A stretch of 38,748 nt of DNA from Bacteroidales bacterium. GTDB taxonomy: Bacteria; Bacteroidota; Bacteroidia; Bacteroidales; F082. A model generated the notes under the pieces. That model was not told where the DNA came from. It was given only the letters and a program-made list of their open reading frames with translations, and did no database searches. The first letter of the stretch is position 1. The number at the start of each line of letters is the position of its first letter. The position numbers and the translations under genes are program-made. Shown in pieces: positions 31,985 through 38,748 of this stretch. Location of the stretch: contig JAEETH010000029.1 in the NCBI GenBank assembly GCA_016290215.1, positions 1 through 38,748 on the forward strand, in the 5' to 3' direction.

Positions 31985-32875
31985 ATGAAAATCAAACGCT
32001 TAACAAAAGACGAAAGAGAAAAATGGTTAAAATGGTTGTTTTCTTTCAAAACAATCAGTGTTATAGCAGGCCTAATTATAGGTGCTGTCGCTGCTTATTA
32101 TTCATATAAATCCTATGTGGATAATATGCCTCCTCGTCTAGGAATCGAAATTAGGGATCATGAAAAATCCATGAATGTAAATGTAGAACATATTCATTTT
32201 TTTCGAAATTTTTATATACCTTGTTACGATTTGGTTTTTTTGAATTGTGATAACGAGTTTGAACCAAACGGAATACCATTTGTTTACAACAATTCTAGTA
32301 AAATCATGAATAATTTCAAGTTGAGAATACATGTTGTATATACTCAATATGAAATAACTCATATGTGTGGTGATTATAAGATTACTAATCTTGATACAAT
32401 CAGAGATGGACTTTATAAAATCATGGATCTGGAATATAGAAGTGATGTTTTATATGCACAAAGTGCTATACCTGTTCCATTTTCTAGCATGTCTATTTCT
32501 GAATCTGATTCTTTGTCGGAAGAACAATACGCTTGGGCTAGACTTTGTTATAGTATTGCATTTGACGGAATTCCAAAGCCGAAATCATTTGAGGTTTATT
32601 ATTATTCGTATTTTAATGAATATGAAGATTTTTATAATTATGGGAACCCCGAGGATTTTGAGGAAGAATACATTGAAATGTTTCTGAGTAACTATTATAG
32701 CGATGATGACGAGTTTTCATTAATTACTTTAGTTTCGGTTTTAGATAATGATGTTACTAAATTTGTAATCCCGCCAAAGAAGTTTACAGAAGCAAAATTT
32801 GAAAAGTTCAAAAAGGATTTCGTTGAAGATTTCAAAAAACAGAAAAACAAGAAAAAAAGGTACGAGGAAGAATAA
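31985..32875 (+). CDS. Membrane-anchored protein of unknown function inside the type I RM operon
   Basis: A 296-residue protein. Residues 1-20 are strongly basic, residues about 23-43 (ISVIAGLIIGAVAAYYSYKSY) form one membrane segment, and the remaining 250 residues are a soluble domain rich in Tyr, Asp, Glu and Asn, ending in a Lys-rich helix. By the positive-inside rule the soluble part should face the periplasm, but the basic tail makes this uncertain. No family is recognised. The gene begins one base after the hsdS stop and is visibly more AT-rich than hsdM and hsdR, which suggests separate acquisition. It is not a standard type I RM subunit; a defence-accessory role is possible. Confidence 0.8.
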   Translation: MKIKRLTKDEREKWLKWLFSFKTISVIAGLIIGAVAAYYSYKSYVDNMPPRLGIEIRDHEKSMNVNVEHIHFFRNFYIPCYDLVFLNCDNEFEPNGIPFVYNNSSKIMNNFKLRIHVVYTQYEITHMCGDYKITNLDTIRDGLYKIMDLEYRSDVLYAQSAIPVPFSSMSISESDSLSEEQYAWARLCYSIAFDGIPKPKSFEVYYYSYFNEYEDFYNYGNPEDFEEEYIEMFLSNYYSDDDEFSLITLVSVLDNDVTKFVIPPKKFTEAKFEKFKKDFVEDFKKQKNKKKRYEEE

Positions 32876-32937
32876 TATCGGAAATGTCTGTTCAAAACTT
32901 ATCAAAGGCTCACTGTAAATCTAATACATAAAGCATT

Positions 32938-35900
32938 ATGGCGAAGCATCAACTTACAACAATAAACGGCCACTTTGTGGAAAGCGACTTCGAGAATGCC
33001 CTAATCACATTTCTCGAACATGAGGATTGGCATTATCTTTATGGTGACAACATTCCCAGAGCAAGCCGGAGGGAAGTCCTCTATATGGATGATCTCGTTC
33101 AGTTCTTGAAAAAGACCAATGCTGATTTGGATGACGAGGATATTCTCCAGATAGCCGAAAATGTTCGTTTGGTAGGCAGCGATTCCGATTTTGCCACCTT
33201 GCACAAAGTATATGGTTGGATGGTGGATGGCATGCAATATGTTTCCAAAAAAGGAGTCCCTCGTATTGTAAAACTAATCGACTTTGAGAATACTGACGCC
33301 AATGACAGCAATATCTATAGGGTAGTCAATCAGTTCACAGTGGAGTATATCAATAATAGCGAGACGAAAACCCGTCGCCCTGATGTGTTGCTCTACATCA
33401 ACGGTATGCCAGTCTGTATCATCGAACTTAAGAATCCAGCTGATGCCAATGCCACAATTTATGACGCATGGGAGCAAATCAACATTCGTTATTGGCGAGA
33501 CATTCCTGCTTTACTTCACTATTGTCCTTTGGCTTGCATCAGCGATGGTGTGAAGACCCGCTTGGGCACCGTTCGTACACCTTACGAGCATTTCTATGCT
33601 TGGCGGCGCATCGAAGATGGAGACAAAGTATCCACCATGCCATTTGACGAGTTGGAAACCATGGTGAAAGGCGTGTATCGTCCTGAGCGCTTCCTCGAAA
33701 TCTTCAGAGACTATGTTTATTTCCAAGACAAGAACTACGATCATGACGAGAAGGAGATAGTGTGCCGTTATCCTCAATTCTTCGCCACACGATTGCTGCG
33801 CGAAAGCGTTATCAAATCGGTCAAAAACAAGACTGGCAAAGGTGGCACTTACTTTGGCGCTACTGGTTGTGGAAAAACTTACACAATGGCCTTCCTTGCG
33901 CGCCAACTCTCCATGCGATGTGCTGCCGAACTCGGCTCCCCGACCATCCTTATGATTGTGGACCGCGAAGATTTGCAAAAACAAGGTGCTAAACTATTCA
34001 CAAAGAGCACGGAATTTCTCGGACTTGGCGAAGTGAAGATTGTACCCAACAGAAAAATACTACGTCAAGAATTGAGTGTCCGTCAAAGCGGAGGCTTTTT
34101 CATTTGCACCATTCAGAAGTTTTGTGACCGCAAAGAAGACCCGATAGGCCTTATTAACGAACGTGCTAACATCATCTGCTTCAGCGATGAGGCACATCGT
34201 ACCCAGATTGAAGGCTCGCGCCGCATTCAATTCAGCGAAGATGCCGACGAAAACATGAAGGCCATGTTGTCCAAGCCTTACGCTAAAGTGCTCCGCGAAG
34301 CGTTGCCAAACGCCACCTTTGTGGGCTTTACAGGCACACCTATCGCAGAAACTTACCAAACCTTTGGTGACGAGATTGACCGTTACACCATGGATCAAGC
34401 TGTGGCTGACGAAATCACAGTTCCTATCAAGTATCATCCACGCATTGCCAAAGTGCTGCTCAATCAGGAAAAAGTGAAGGACATTGAGGCATATTATTCG
34501 AAGTGTGCCGAGGAAGGTTCCACTAAAGAAGATATTGTAAAGAGCAAGAAGGCAATGAGCTCATTGGAAGTGCTGTTGGGCGAACCAGACCGACTTGATA
34601 AACTGGCGGTGGATATTCACGACCACTACACTTCTGCGGTTGCCAATGACCCCGATAGAGTGCAAAAGGCCATGGTGGTCTGTTCCAACCGAAAGATTGC
34701 TTACGACCTGCTGCAAAAGTTCGAAGAGCATTATCCCGAATGGTTTGAAGAGAGCAAGACTCCAGAGGGGGTTAAAGTCACCAAAGAAGAGTTGCTGAAG
34801 CTGAAAGAAATGCCGACCATAGCTATGGTAGCCAGCGTTGGTAGCAACGACCCGGCTGAAATGTACAACTACCTTGGTGGTGTAAAAAACGACAAGCGAT
34901 CGGATGAACTGGATGCTGCTTTCAAACAAGAACACTCCAACTTCCGCATCGTCATCGTGGTGGATATGTGGATTACTGGCTTTGACGTGGAATGCCTCAC
35001 TTACATGTACAATGACAAACCGTTGCAAAAACACTCGCTCATTCAGACCATTAGTCGTGTGAACCGTAAATATCCCGGCAAGGAGTTCGGTCTGATTGTC
35101 GATTATATCGGCATTCGCGACTACATGATGGAGGCTATGAAGATATACGGAGGCGGTGGCGGCGATGGCAAAGGCGGAGGCTCGCTTGCCCCCACTCCTG
35201 ATGACATAGAGCAAGCGACGACCATATTCCGCGAGCATTTGGAAATCCTTAAGACAATGTTCAAGGATTACGACCTGACGCCATTCTTAAATCCCGACAC
35301 CGACCCTGCTACACGTTATACGTTGTTGGCAAAAGCGGCTGAATATGTCTTTGCATCCACTGAGATCCTGAACTCGGTGAGCAACGACGGAAAGAAGACC
35401 AAGAAGGTCAGTTTTAAGACCTACTTCCTGCAAGAGGTGAAGCGTATGCGCAAGGCCTACGACCTCTGCCAGCCATCGGGCGAATTGGGCGAAGAGGAAG
35501 AAGCGTTGGCGCAATGTTTCATGGCCATTGCCGGCATGATATACAAGATGAGCGGCACCGATGCACCCGATACCGACACCATGAACCGACGAGTGGCAAA
35601 GATGGTGGAAGAGGCATTGAAATACAACAACGTGGAGAGCATTCTTGAAGAAGGTGACGAGATGGACATCTTTGGCCCTGAGTTTACCGAACGCCTTTCG
35701 GACATTAAAATGCCCGCATCAAAGCTGGAAATGCTTGTCAAGTTGCTGCGCAAGCAAATCACGGAATATAGCAAGACCAACCAACTTGCCTCCAAGAAAT
35801 TCCAGGAATTGTTGGAAGCCACCATCAACCAATACCATGAACGGCGAAAATTCCTCTCTGAACAAGAGGCAGGAGCCACACAAGAAGAAACAGCTGAAAG

Positions 35901-36381
35901 CATCATCAAGACGGCAACAGAACAGGCTCTTGGCATCTTAAAAGACATGCAGGCTGACCGTGAGAGTTTCCGCAAACTGGGGCTTACCTTCGAAGAAAAA
36001 GCTTTTTATGACATCCTCATTCATCTGCGCGACAAGAACAACTTCGAATATGGCGAAGACAAGGAGATTAATGGTATTATTGTGAACGAAAAATGCAAAA
36101 GCCTTGCCCACAAAATTCGTGAAATCCTTGATACAAAATCATCGTTTGCGGATTGGATTAACAACACCAATGTGCGAAAGGAATTGAAGTACGACATCAA
36201 GATATGTTTAGTGAAGAACGGCTATCCGCCGCAATATTCCCCAGAAGTATTCCGTGAAGTGATGGAACAAGTGGAGAACTTCAAGGAGAATGAGGAGTAT
36301 GAAGAGAATACAGTAGAGATGTATAGCAAGATGGAAGAAGGGGTAGATAGGCTGGCGGCGGATAGATATGATGCGCGATAG
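32938..36381 (+). CDS. hsdR: Type I restriction-modification system, restriction/translocase subunit HsdR
   Basis: HsdR cleaves unmethylated DNA after ATP-driven translocation. The 1147-residue protein has an N-terminal PD-(D/E)XK nuclease core (Asp149 and Glu163-x-Lys165 in RPDVLLYINGMPVCIIELK), helicase Walker A GATGCGKT (307-314), DEAH box (Asp417-His420), GFTGTP, and motif VI-like QTISRVNRKYPGKEFGLIVDY. A Gly-rich linker GGGGGDGKGGG at about residue 740 precedes the C-terminal helical region that binds HsdM/HsdS. It lies 62 bases after the unknown membrane-protein gene. All catalytic motifs are present, so it is likely active. Confidence 0.96.
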   Translation: MAKHQLTTINGHFVESDFENALITFLEHEDWHYLYGDNIPRASRREVLYMDDLVQFLKKTNADLDDEDILQIAENVRLVGSDSDFATLHKVYGWMVDGMQYVSKKGVPRIVKLIDFENTDANDSNIYRVVNQFTVEYINNSETKTRRPDVLLYINGMPVCIIELKNPADANATIYDAWEQINIRYWRDIPALLHYCPLACISDGVKTRLGTVRTPYEHFYAWRRIEDGDKVSTMPFDELETMVKGVYRPERFLEIFRDYVYFQDKNYDHDEKEIVCRYPQFFATRLLRESVIKSVKNKTGKGGTYFGATGCGKTYTMAFLARQLSMRCAAELGSPTILMIVDREDLQKQGAKLFTKSTEFLGLGEVKIVPNRKILRQELSVRQSGGFFICTIQKFCDRKEDPIGLINERANIICFSDEAHRTQIEGSRRIQFSEDADENMKAMLSKPYAKVLREALPNATFVGFTGTPIAETYQTFGDEIDRYTMDQAVADEITVPIKYHPRIAKVLLNQEKVKDIEAYYSKCAEEGSTKEDIVKSKKAMSSLEVLLGEPDRLDKLAVDIHDHYTSAVANDPDRVQKAMVVCSNRKIAYDLLQKFEEHYPEWFEESKTPEGVKVTKEELLKLKEMPTIAMVASVGSNDPAEMYNYLGGVKNDKRSDELDAAFKQEHSNFRIVIVVDMWITGFDVECLTYMYNDKPLQKHSLIQTISRVNRKYPGKEFGLIVDYIGIRDYMMEAMKIYGGGGGDGKGGGSLAPTPDDIEQATTIFREHLEILKTMFKDYDLTPFLNPDTDPATRYTLLAKAAEYVFASTEILNSVSNDGKKTKKVSFKTYFLQEVKRMRKAYDLCQPSGELGEEEEALAQCFMAIAGMIYKMSGTDAPDTDTMNRRVAKMVEEALKYNNVESILEEGDEMDIFGPEFTERLSDIKMPASKLEMLVKLLRKQITEYSKTNQLASKKFQELLEATINQYHERRKFLSEQEAGATQEETAESIIKTATEQALGILKDMQADRESFRKLGLTFEEKAFYDILIHLRDKNNFEYGEDKEINGIIVNEKCKSLAHKIREILDTKSSFADWINNTNVRKELKYDIKICLVKNGYPPQYSPEVFREVMEQVENFKENEEYEENTVEMYSKMEEGVDRLAADRYDAR

Positions 36382-36689
36382 TCCGAGAATATAAACCCTT
36401 ATGACTACAAGGGTCACAGAAGTTGACATTACGTGAGGGTGTGGTATACAGCAGTTATGCCATAAAAACTTGTCGGCATCTCCTAGGAGGCTATATCTCT
36501 TGGTCACCCTCATTTTACCAAATATCGTATAAAACGGTTAGGAAGGTTTTTTCTTTTTGTTTTTCAGAGAAACAACAATATGGATGATGGAATCCGTAAT
36601 TTGAAGCACATTTGTTATAATAATTAGTATTATCATATTGTATAGTTTTAGAAGATTCAATTTGTCAATTGTTAGGCATGAATAAATAA
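36382..36689 (+). other. Gene-free stretch after hsdR
   Basis: No gene is visible. ACCCTT/AAGGGT (36395-36400 with 36409-36414) forms a short hairpin just after hsdR, without a T run. CTCCTAGGAG at 36480-36489 is a perfect palindrome. The right end grades into the liv remnant. Confidence 0.5.
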
Positions 36690-37006
36690 GTTTAGATATC
36701 AAATAACTATCACAAAAAGAGACTGCACAAGAAATATTTTGCTCTATCGAATTACAGTTGTTCCAATCCTTTTCCTAAAACTTCCAATCATTCCCCACAT
36801 CTCCTCTACGGCCTTAGGCGACAATCCTGCACTAGGCTCATCCAAGATGACTAATCGAAGCTGACGAGCCAAGGTCATCGCCAAAGCAAACTCGTGACGC
36901 TGTCCGCCATTGAGTTTGTCGGCCATCGTTAAACCGTTGTCTTACAGAAAGTATGTGTGTTGTTTATTACATTCATTTGATTTTGTATCTCAAGCAACGT
37001 ACCCAT
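36690..37006 (-). pseudogene. livF: livF remnant (branched-chain amino-acid ABC transporter ATPase)
   Basis: On the minus strand an ATG at 37006 begins MGTLLEIQN, a LivF-type start, and the frame then breaks. The conserved core reappears downstream: the ABC signature LNGGQRHEFALAM and Walker B LVILDEPSAGLSP, then GTTVI, within 36926-36744. After a further frameshift IEQN, the expected next motif, lies just beyond. The Walker A region is missing, so the gene is dead. Confidence 0.75.
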
Positions 37007-37203
37007 AGGCATAGATAATCTTTTCTGATAACAGGTTCGTCGAGCACCTCGCCCGCGGGACCGCTTTTTATAATCTTGTCGTCGGTGAGATAGTGGCAAT
37101 AATCAGCCACGCATCTCACAAACGACATGTTGTGTTCAATTAATAATACCGTCTGTCCTTCTTTCTCCACCATATCCCGTACTGATGTAAGCACTGTTGC
37201 CAT
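36973..37203 (-). pseudogene. livG: livG remnant (branched-chain amino-acid ABC transporter ATPase)
   Basis: On the minus strand this encodes a LivG C-terminal end: GQTVLLIEHNMSFVRCVAD, then IIKSG-AGEVLDEPVIRKDYL. Walker A, the signature motif and Walker B are all missing. Its 5' part is directly joined to the livM fragment, so an internal deletion removed the end of livM and most of livG. Its end overlaps the livF start by reading. Confidence 0.75.
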
Positions 37204-37318
37204 AAAAAGTCGCTTGGCACATCGTCAATAAGTTGGCCATGCCCACCGTCAAATTGGTGCTGAGTACCAAAATGATGTAGATGCAAAGCATGATTCCTAT
37301 GTGCAGCAGATATTCCAT
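37180..37318 (-). pseudogene. livM: livM remnant (branched-chain amino-acid ABC transporter permease)
   Basis: The minus-strand ATG at 37318 begins MEYLLHIGIMLCIYIILVLS, then NLTVGMANLL and AFYG-like TFYGNSAYIS, the first 45 residues of LivM. The frame then runs into livG sequence. The start codon still overlaps the livH stop (TGATG), which shows the original operon junction. Confidence 0.75.
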
Positions 37319-37430
37319 CAGACAGTGCGTTGTTTATAGCCTGCAATCTCTTGGGGACGCAAGAAGAGTAATATCAAAAGAAGTACAAAGGTAACGGCGT
37401 CCTGCCAGTTCGACGAGATCCGTCAAAGAC
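37318..37430 (-). pseudogene. livH: livH remnant (branched-chain amino-acid ABC transporter permease)
   Basis: On the minus strand the last 35 or so residues of LivH can be read: SSNWQDAVTFVLLLILLFLRPQ and a short basic tail ending at the TGA 37320-37318. Upstream (to about 37560) the sequence still looks hydrophobic in parts but the frame is broken by shifts and stops. Confidence 0.7.
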
Positions 37431-37601
37431 CAGCACACTAAGAGTTAAGAAACCTATCACGCAGGTGCTGAAACGTCCTATACTTCGAGTAATCGGGTTG
37501 ACATCGCATAGTCCATTCGTACTCATGTGCAGGACAAGATTGCCATGACGGCAAGGGGCGCAGGTGTTGTCATTCAGTGAGGCTGTAGACCACGGCAGCC
37601 C

Positions 37602-37648
37602 AGCCCCGAAGGGGCTAAACTCCCTTTACCGTAGGTCGCGACCTGCGG
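37602..37648 (+). repeat. Two palindromes in GC-rich non-coding DNA
   Basis: AGCCCCGAAGGGGCT (37602-37616) is a tight hairpin. CCGTAGGTCGCGACCTGCGG (37629-37648) is a near-perfect palindrome. They look like members of a dispersed intergenic repeat; this window has one copy. The rest of 37431-38100 shows no coding sequence that I trust. Confidence 0.5.
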
Positions 37649-37758
37649 CAGCACCCTGGCAGGCATCCTCTAGTAGGCCAAAGTCCAGAATGGACGACCC
37701 TACCTCACCCCGATATGCAATGTCGGGTTTTCATAATAAGAAGGATGACAATGCCAGA

Positions 37759-37844
37759 CCGCAGCCACAGATGCCCGCCGGAGCACAAGCCTACGCTGGC
37801 AAGACATGGCTGCTGAATTCCGCCGCAGCCACAGGTGTCCGCCC
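37759..37844 (+). repeat. Direct repeat pair, 64 bases apart
   Basis: CCGCAGCCACAGATGCCCGC (37759) and CCGCAGCCACAGGTGTCCGC (37823) differ at two bases. They lie in GC-rich DNA upstream of the rRNA operon. Confidence 0.55.
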
Positions 37845-38054
37845 ACGCACCACCCAGCATCGTCCTGCCAAGGCAGCCGAAACCTGCCCACGTCGGCACG
37901 ACAAGTCCGCCGCCGGGAGGCCGAAAGACGCCCCGACCGGCCATGGGAGCCCCCGTTTTTGCCCCCTCCAGGCCCCATGTCAAAGCCATGTGGAAGCCCT
38001 TCATTAATATATTAAGGTGCAGGTTTCCCCCGAAAAAACCCCGAACCGAAAAAT

Positions 38055-38086
38055 TTTCCCGCTGACAATCAGCATGATGCGGGAAA
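38055..38086 (+). repeat. Inverted repeat upstream of the rRNA promoter
   Basis: TTTCCCGC (38055-38062) and GCGGGAAA (38079-38086) can pair around a 16-base loop, 26 bases before the -33 box. It could be a binding site or the end of an unseen transcript. Confidence 0.45.
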
Positions 38087-38111
38087 GTAAAAAAATAATT
38101 GAAAAAAGTGC

Positions 38112-38141
38112 TTGCGGAATGGGAAAAAGGTAGTACTTTTG
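38112..38141 (+). promoter_or_regulatory. Promoter of the rRNA operon
   Basis: A -33 TTG (38112-38114) and a -7 box TACTTTTG (38134-38141) stand 19 bases apart. The surrounding TGCTTGC and GTACTTTTGCACCCGC are identical to, and spaced exactly as in, the tRNA-Asp promoter at 9514-9553. Transcription should begin near 38148, giving a leader of about 200 bases. Confidence 0.8.
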
Positions 38142-38194
38142 CACCCGCTTTCGGAACGGAAGAGGGGACGAAGAGAGGGGATACGGAAGCGGAA

Positions 38195-38206
38195 GTTCTT
38201 TGAAAG
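38195..38206 (+). promoter_or_regulatory. boxA-like antitermination element in the rRNA leader
   Basis: GTTCTTTGAAAG resembles the boxA element found in rRNA leaders, which recruits Nus factors. It lies 139 bases before the 16S start. Confidence 0.5.
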
Positions 38207-38344
38207 TCTGAGGCCAGCACAAGAAAGAAGCGCGACGGCCGCGAGGCGTCGCGCGGGAAGGGACCACCCGGGGGGAGACCCCCGGGATGGACATCAAGGC
38301 GGAACCCGAGATTCAGAATACAGAAATTTGAGTACAACAATACT

Positions 38345-38748
38345 ACAACGAAGAGTTTGATCCTGGCTCAGGATGAACGCTAGCGGCAGGCCTAATACAT
38401 GCAAGTCGAACGGGAAGGGCGCCTTCGGGTGCCCTGAGAGTGGCGCACGGGTGCGCAACGCGTATGCAACCAACCCCCGACGGGCGGATAGCCGGTGGAA
38501 ACGCCGGATAATACGCCATGGTTCCGTGGGAGGGCATCCTCACATGGGTAAAGCCGAGAGGCGGTCGGGGACGGGCATGCGTCCCATTAGGTAGTCGGCG
38601 GGGTGACGGCCCACCGAGCCCGTGATGGGTAGGGGATCTGAGAGGACGGTCCCCCACACTGGTACTGAGACACGGACCAGACTCCTGCGGGAGGCAGCAG
38701 TAAGGGATATTGGTCAATGGTCGGAAGACTGAACCAGCCATGCCGCGT
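38345..38748 (+). rRNA. rrs: 16S ribosomal RNA, 5' part (cut by the window end)
   Basis: The universal AGAGTTTGATCCTGGCTCAG site begins at 38352, so mature position 1 should be near 38345. GGATGAACGCTAGCGGCAGGCCTAATACATGCAAGTCG and GGGATATTGGTCAATGG are of Bacteroidota type, the latter around 38705-38721. About 404 bases of the gene are present, up to the V3 entry. The variable stems are GC-rich. Confidence 0.97.

Noticed and set aside
37564..38007. Open frame of 147 codons on the plus strand upstream of the rRNA operon
   Set aside because: It is Pro/Ala/Arg/Ser-rich text from GC-rich DNA, crosses palindromes and direct repeats, and has no promoter or recognisable domain; overlapping open frames of similar length exist on the other strand.
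37705..38340. Open frame of 211 codons on the minus strand
   Set aside because: It runs through the rRNA promoter and leader, and the translated sequence shows no domain.

Overview
The window looks like a chromosome segment of a Bacteroidota bacterium, most likely order Bacteroidales. The evidence is: promoters with the Bacteroidota -7 box TAnnTTTG in front of most transcription units, few Shine-Dalgarno sequences, two proteins with type IX secretion (T9SS) sorting domains (one type A, one type B/gliding-associated), many SPII lipoprotein and outer-membrane genes, and a 16S rRNA 5' end of Bacteroidota type at the right edge. I do not assign a genus.

Layout. 1-1.2 kb: the end of an SDR epimerase gene, its terminator, then a compact three-gene operon DUF3791 - DUF3990 - DUF3791 that looks like an ADP-ribosyltransferase toxin-antitoxin module. 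1.2-9.4 kb: co-directional housekeeping and envelope genes: maf, surE, a small membrane protein, lpxB, a T9SS-exported protein, a lipoprotein, an outer-membrane barrel and comEC. 9.5-11.4 kb: tRNA-Asp and prfC. 11.4-15.3 kb: a membrane-fused AraC-type regulator, a Gly-rich secreted protein with a sorting-signal-like tail, and a large lipoprotein. 15.5-19.9 kb: mscL; an ATPase/PD-(D/E)XK protein gene bracketed by two nearly identical 50-bp repeats; and a large T9SS type B surface protein. 20-21 kb: gapA on the minus strand. 21.3-22.1 kb: an operon of three small proteins ending in a DUF4160-like protein. 22.2-26.4 kb: a 1380-residue dikinase-like protein with the ATP-binding and phosphohistidine domains but no PEP-binding barrel. 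26.4-29.1 kb: heptamer repeats, yraN, an unknown gene, 82-bp tandem repeats and a DUF6261-like gene. 29.2-36.4 kb: a type I restriction-modification locus hsdM-hsdS-X-hsdR, where X is an AT-rich membrane-anchored protein. 36.65-37.43 kb, minus strand: wrecked remains of a livHMGF branched-chain amino-acid ABC transporter operon. 37.4-38.3 kb: GC-rich non-coding DNA with palindromes, then the rRNA promoter, a boxA-like leader and the 5' part of 16S rRNA, cut by the window end.

How the parts fit together. The core genes serve envelope building (lpxB, surface proteins, mscL), translation (prfC, tRNA-Asp, rRNA) and central carbon metabolism (gapA, the dikinase-like protein). Accessory material is interleaved: the toxin-antitoxin-like module, the repeat-bracketed ATPase/nuclease unit, the small three-gene operon and the type I RM system. 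The best candidates for something undescribed are the repeat-bracketed ATPase/nuclease unit (15972-17531), the extra membrane protein inside the RM operon, and the barrel-less dikinase. Several short repeat families (7-nt periodic repeats, a GGCTG..CAGCC hairpin, an 82-bp tandem) fill the intergenic spaces.
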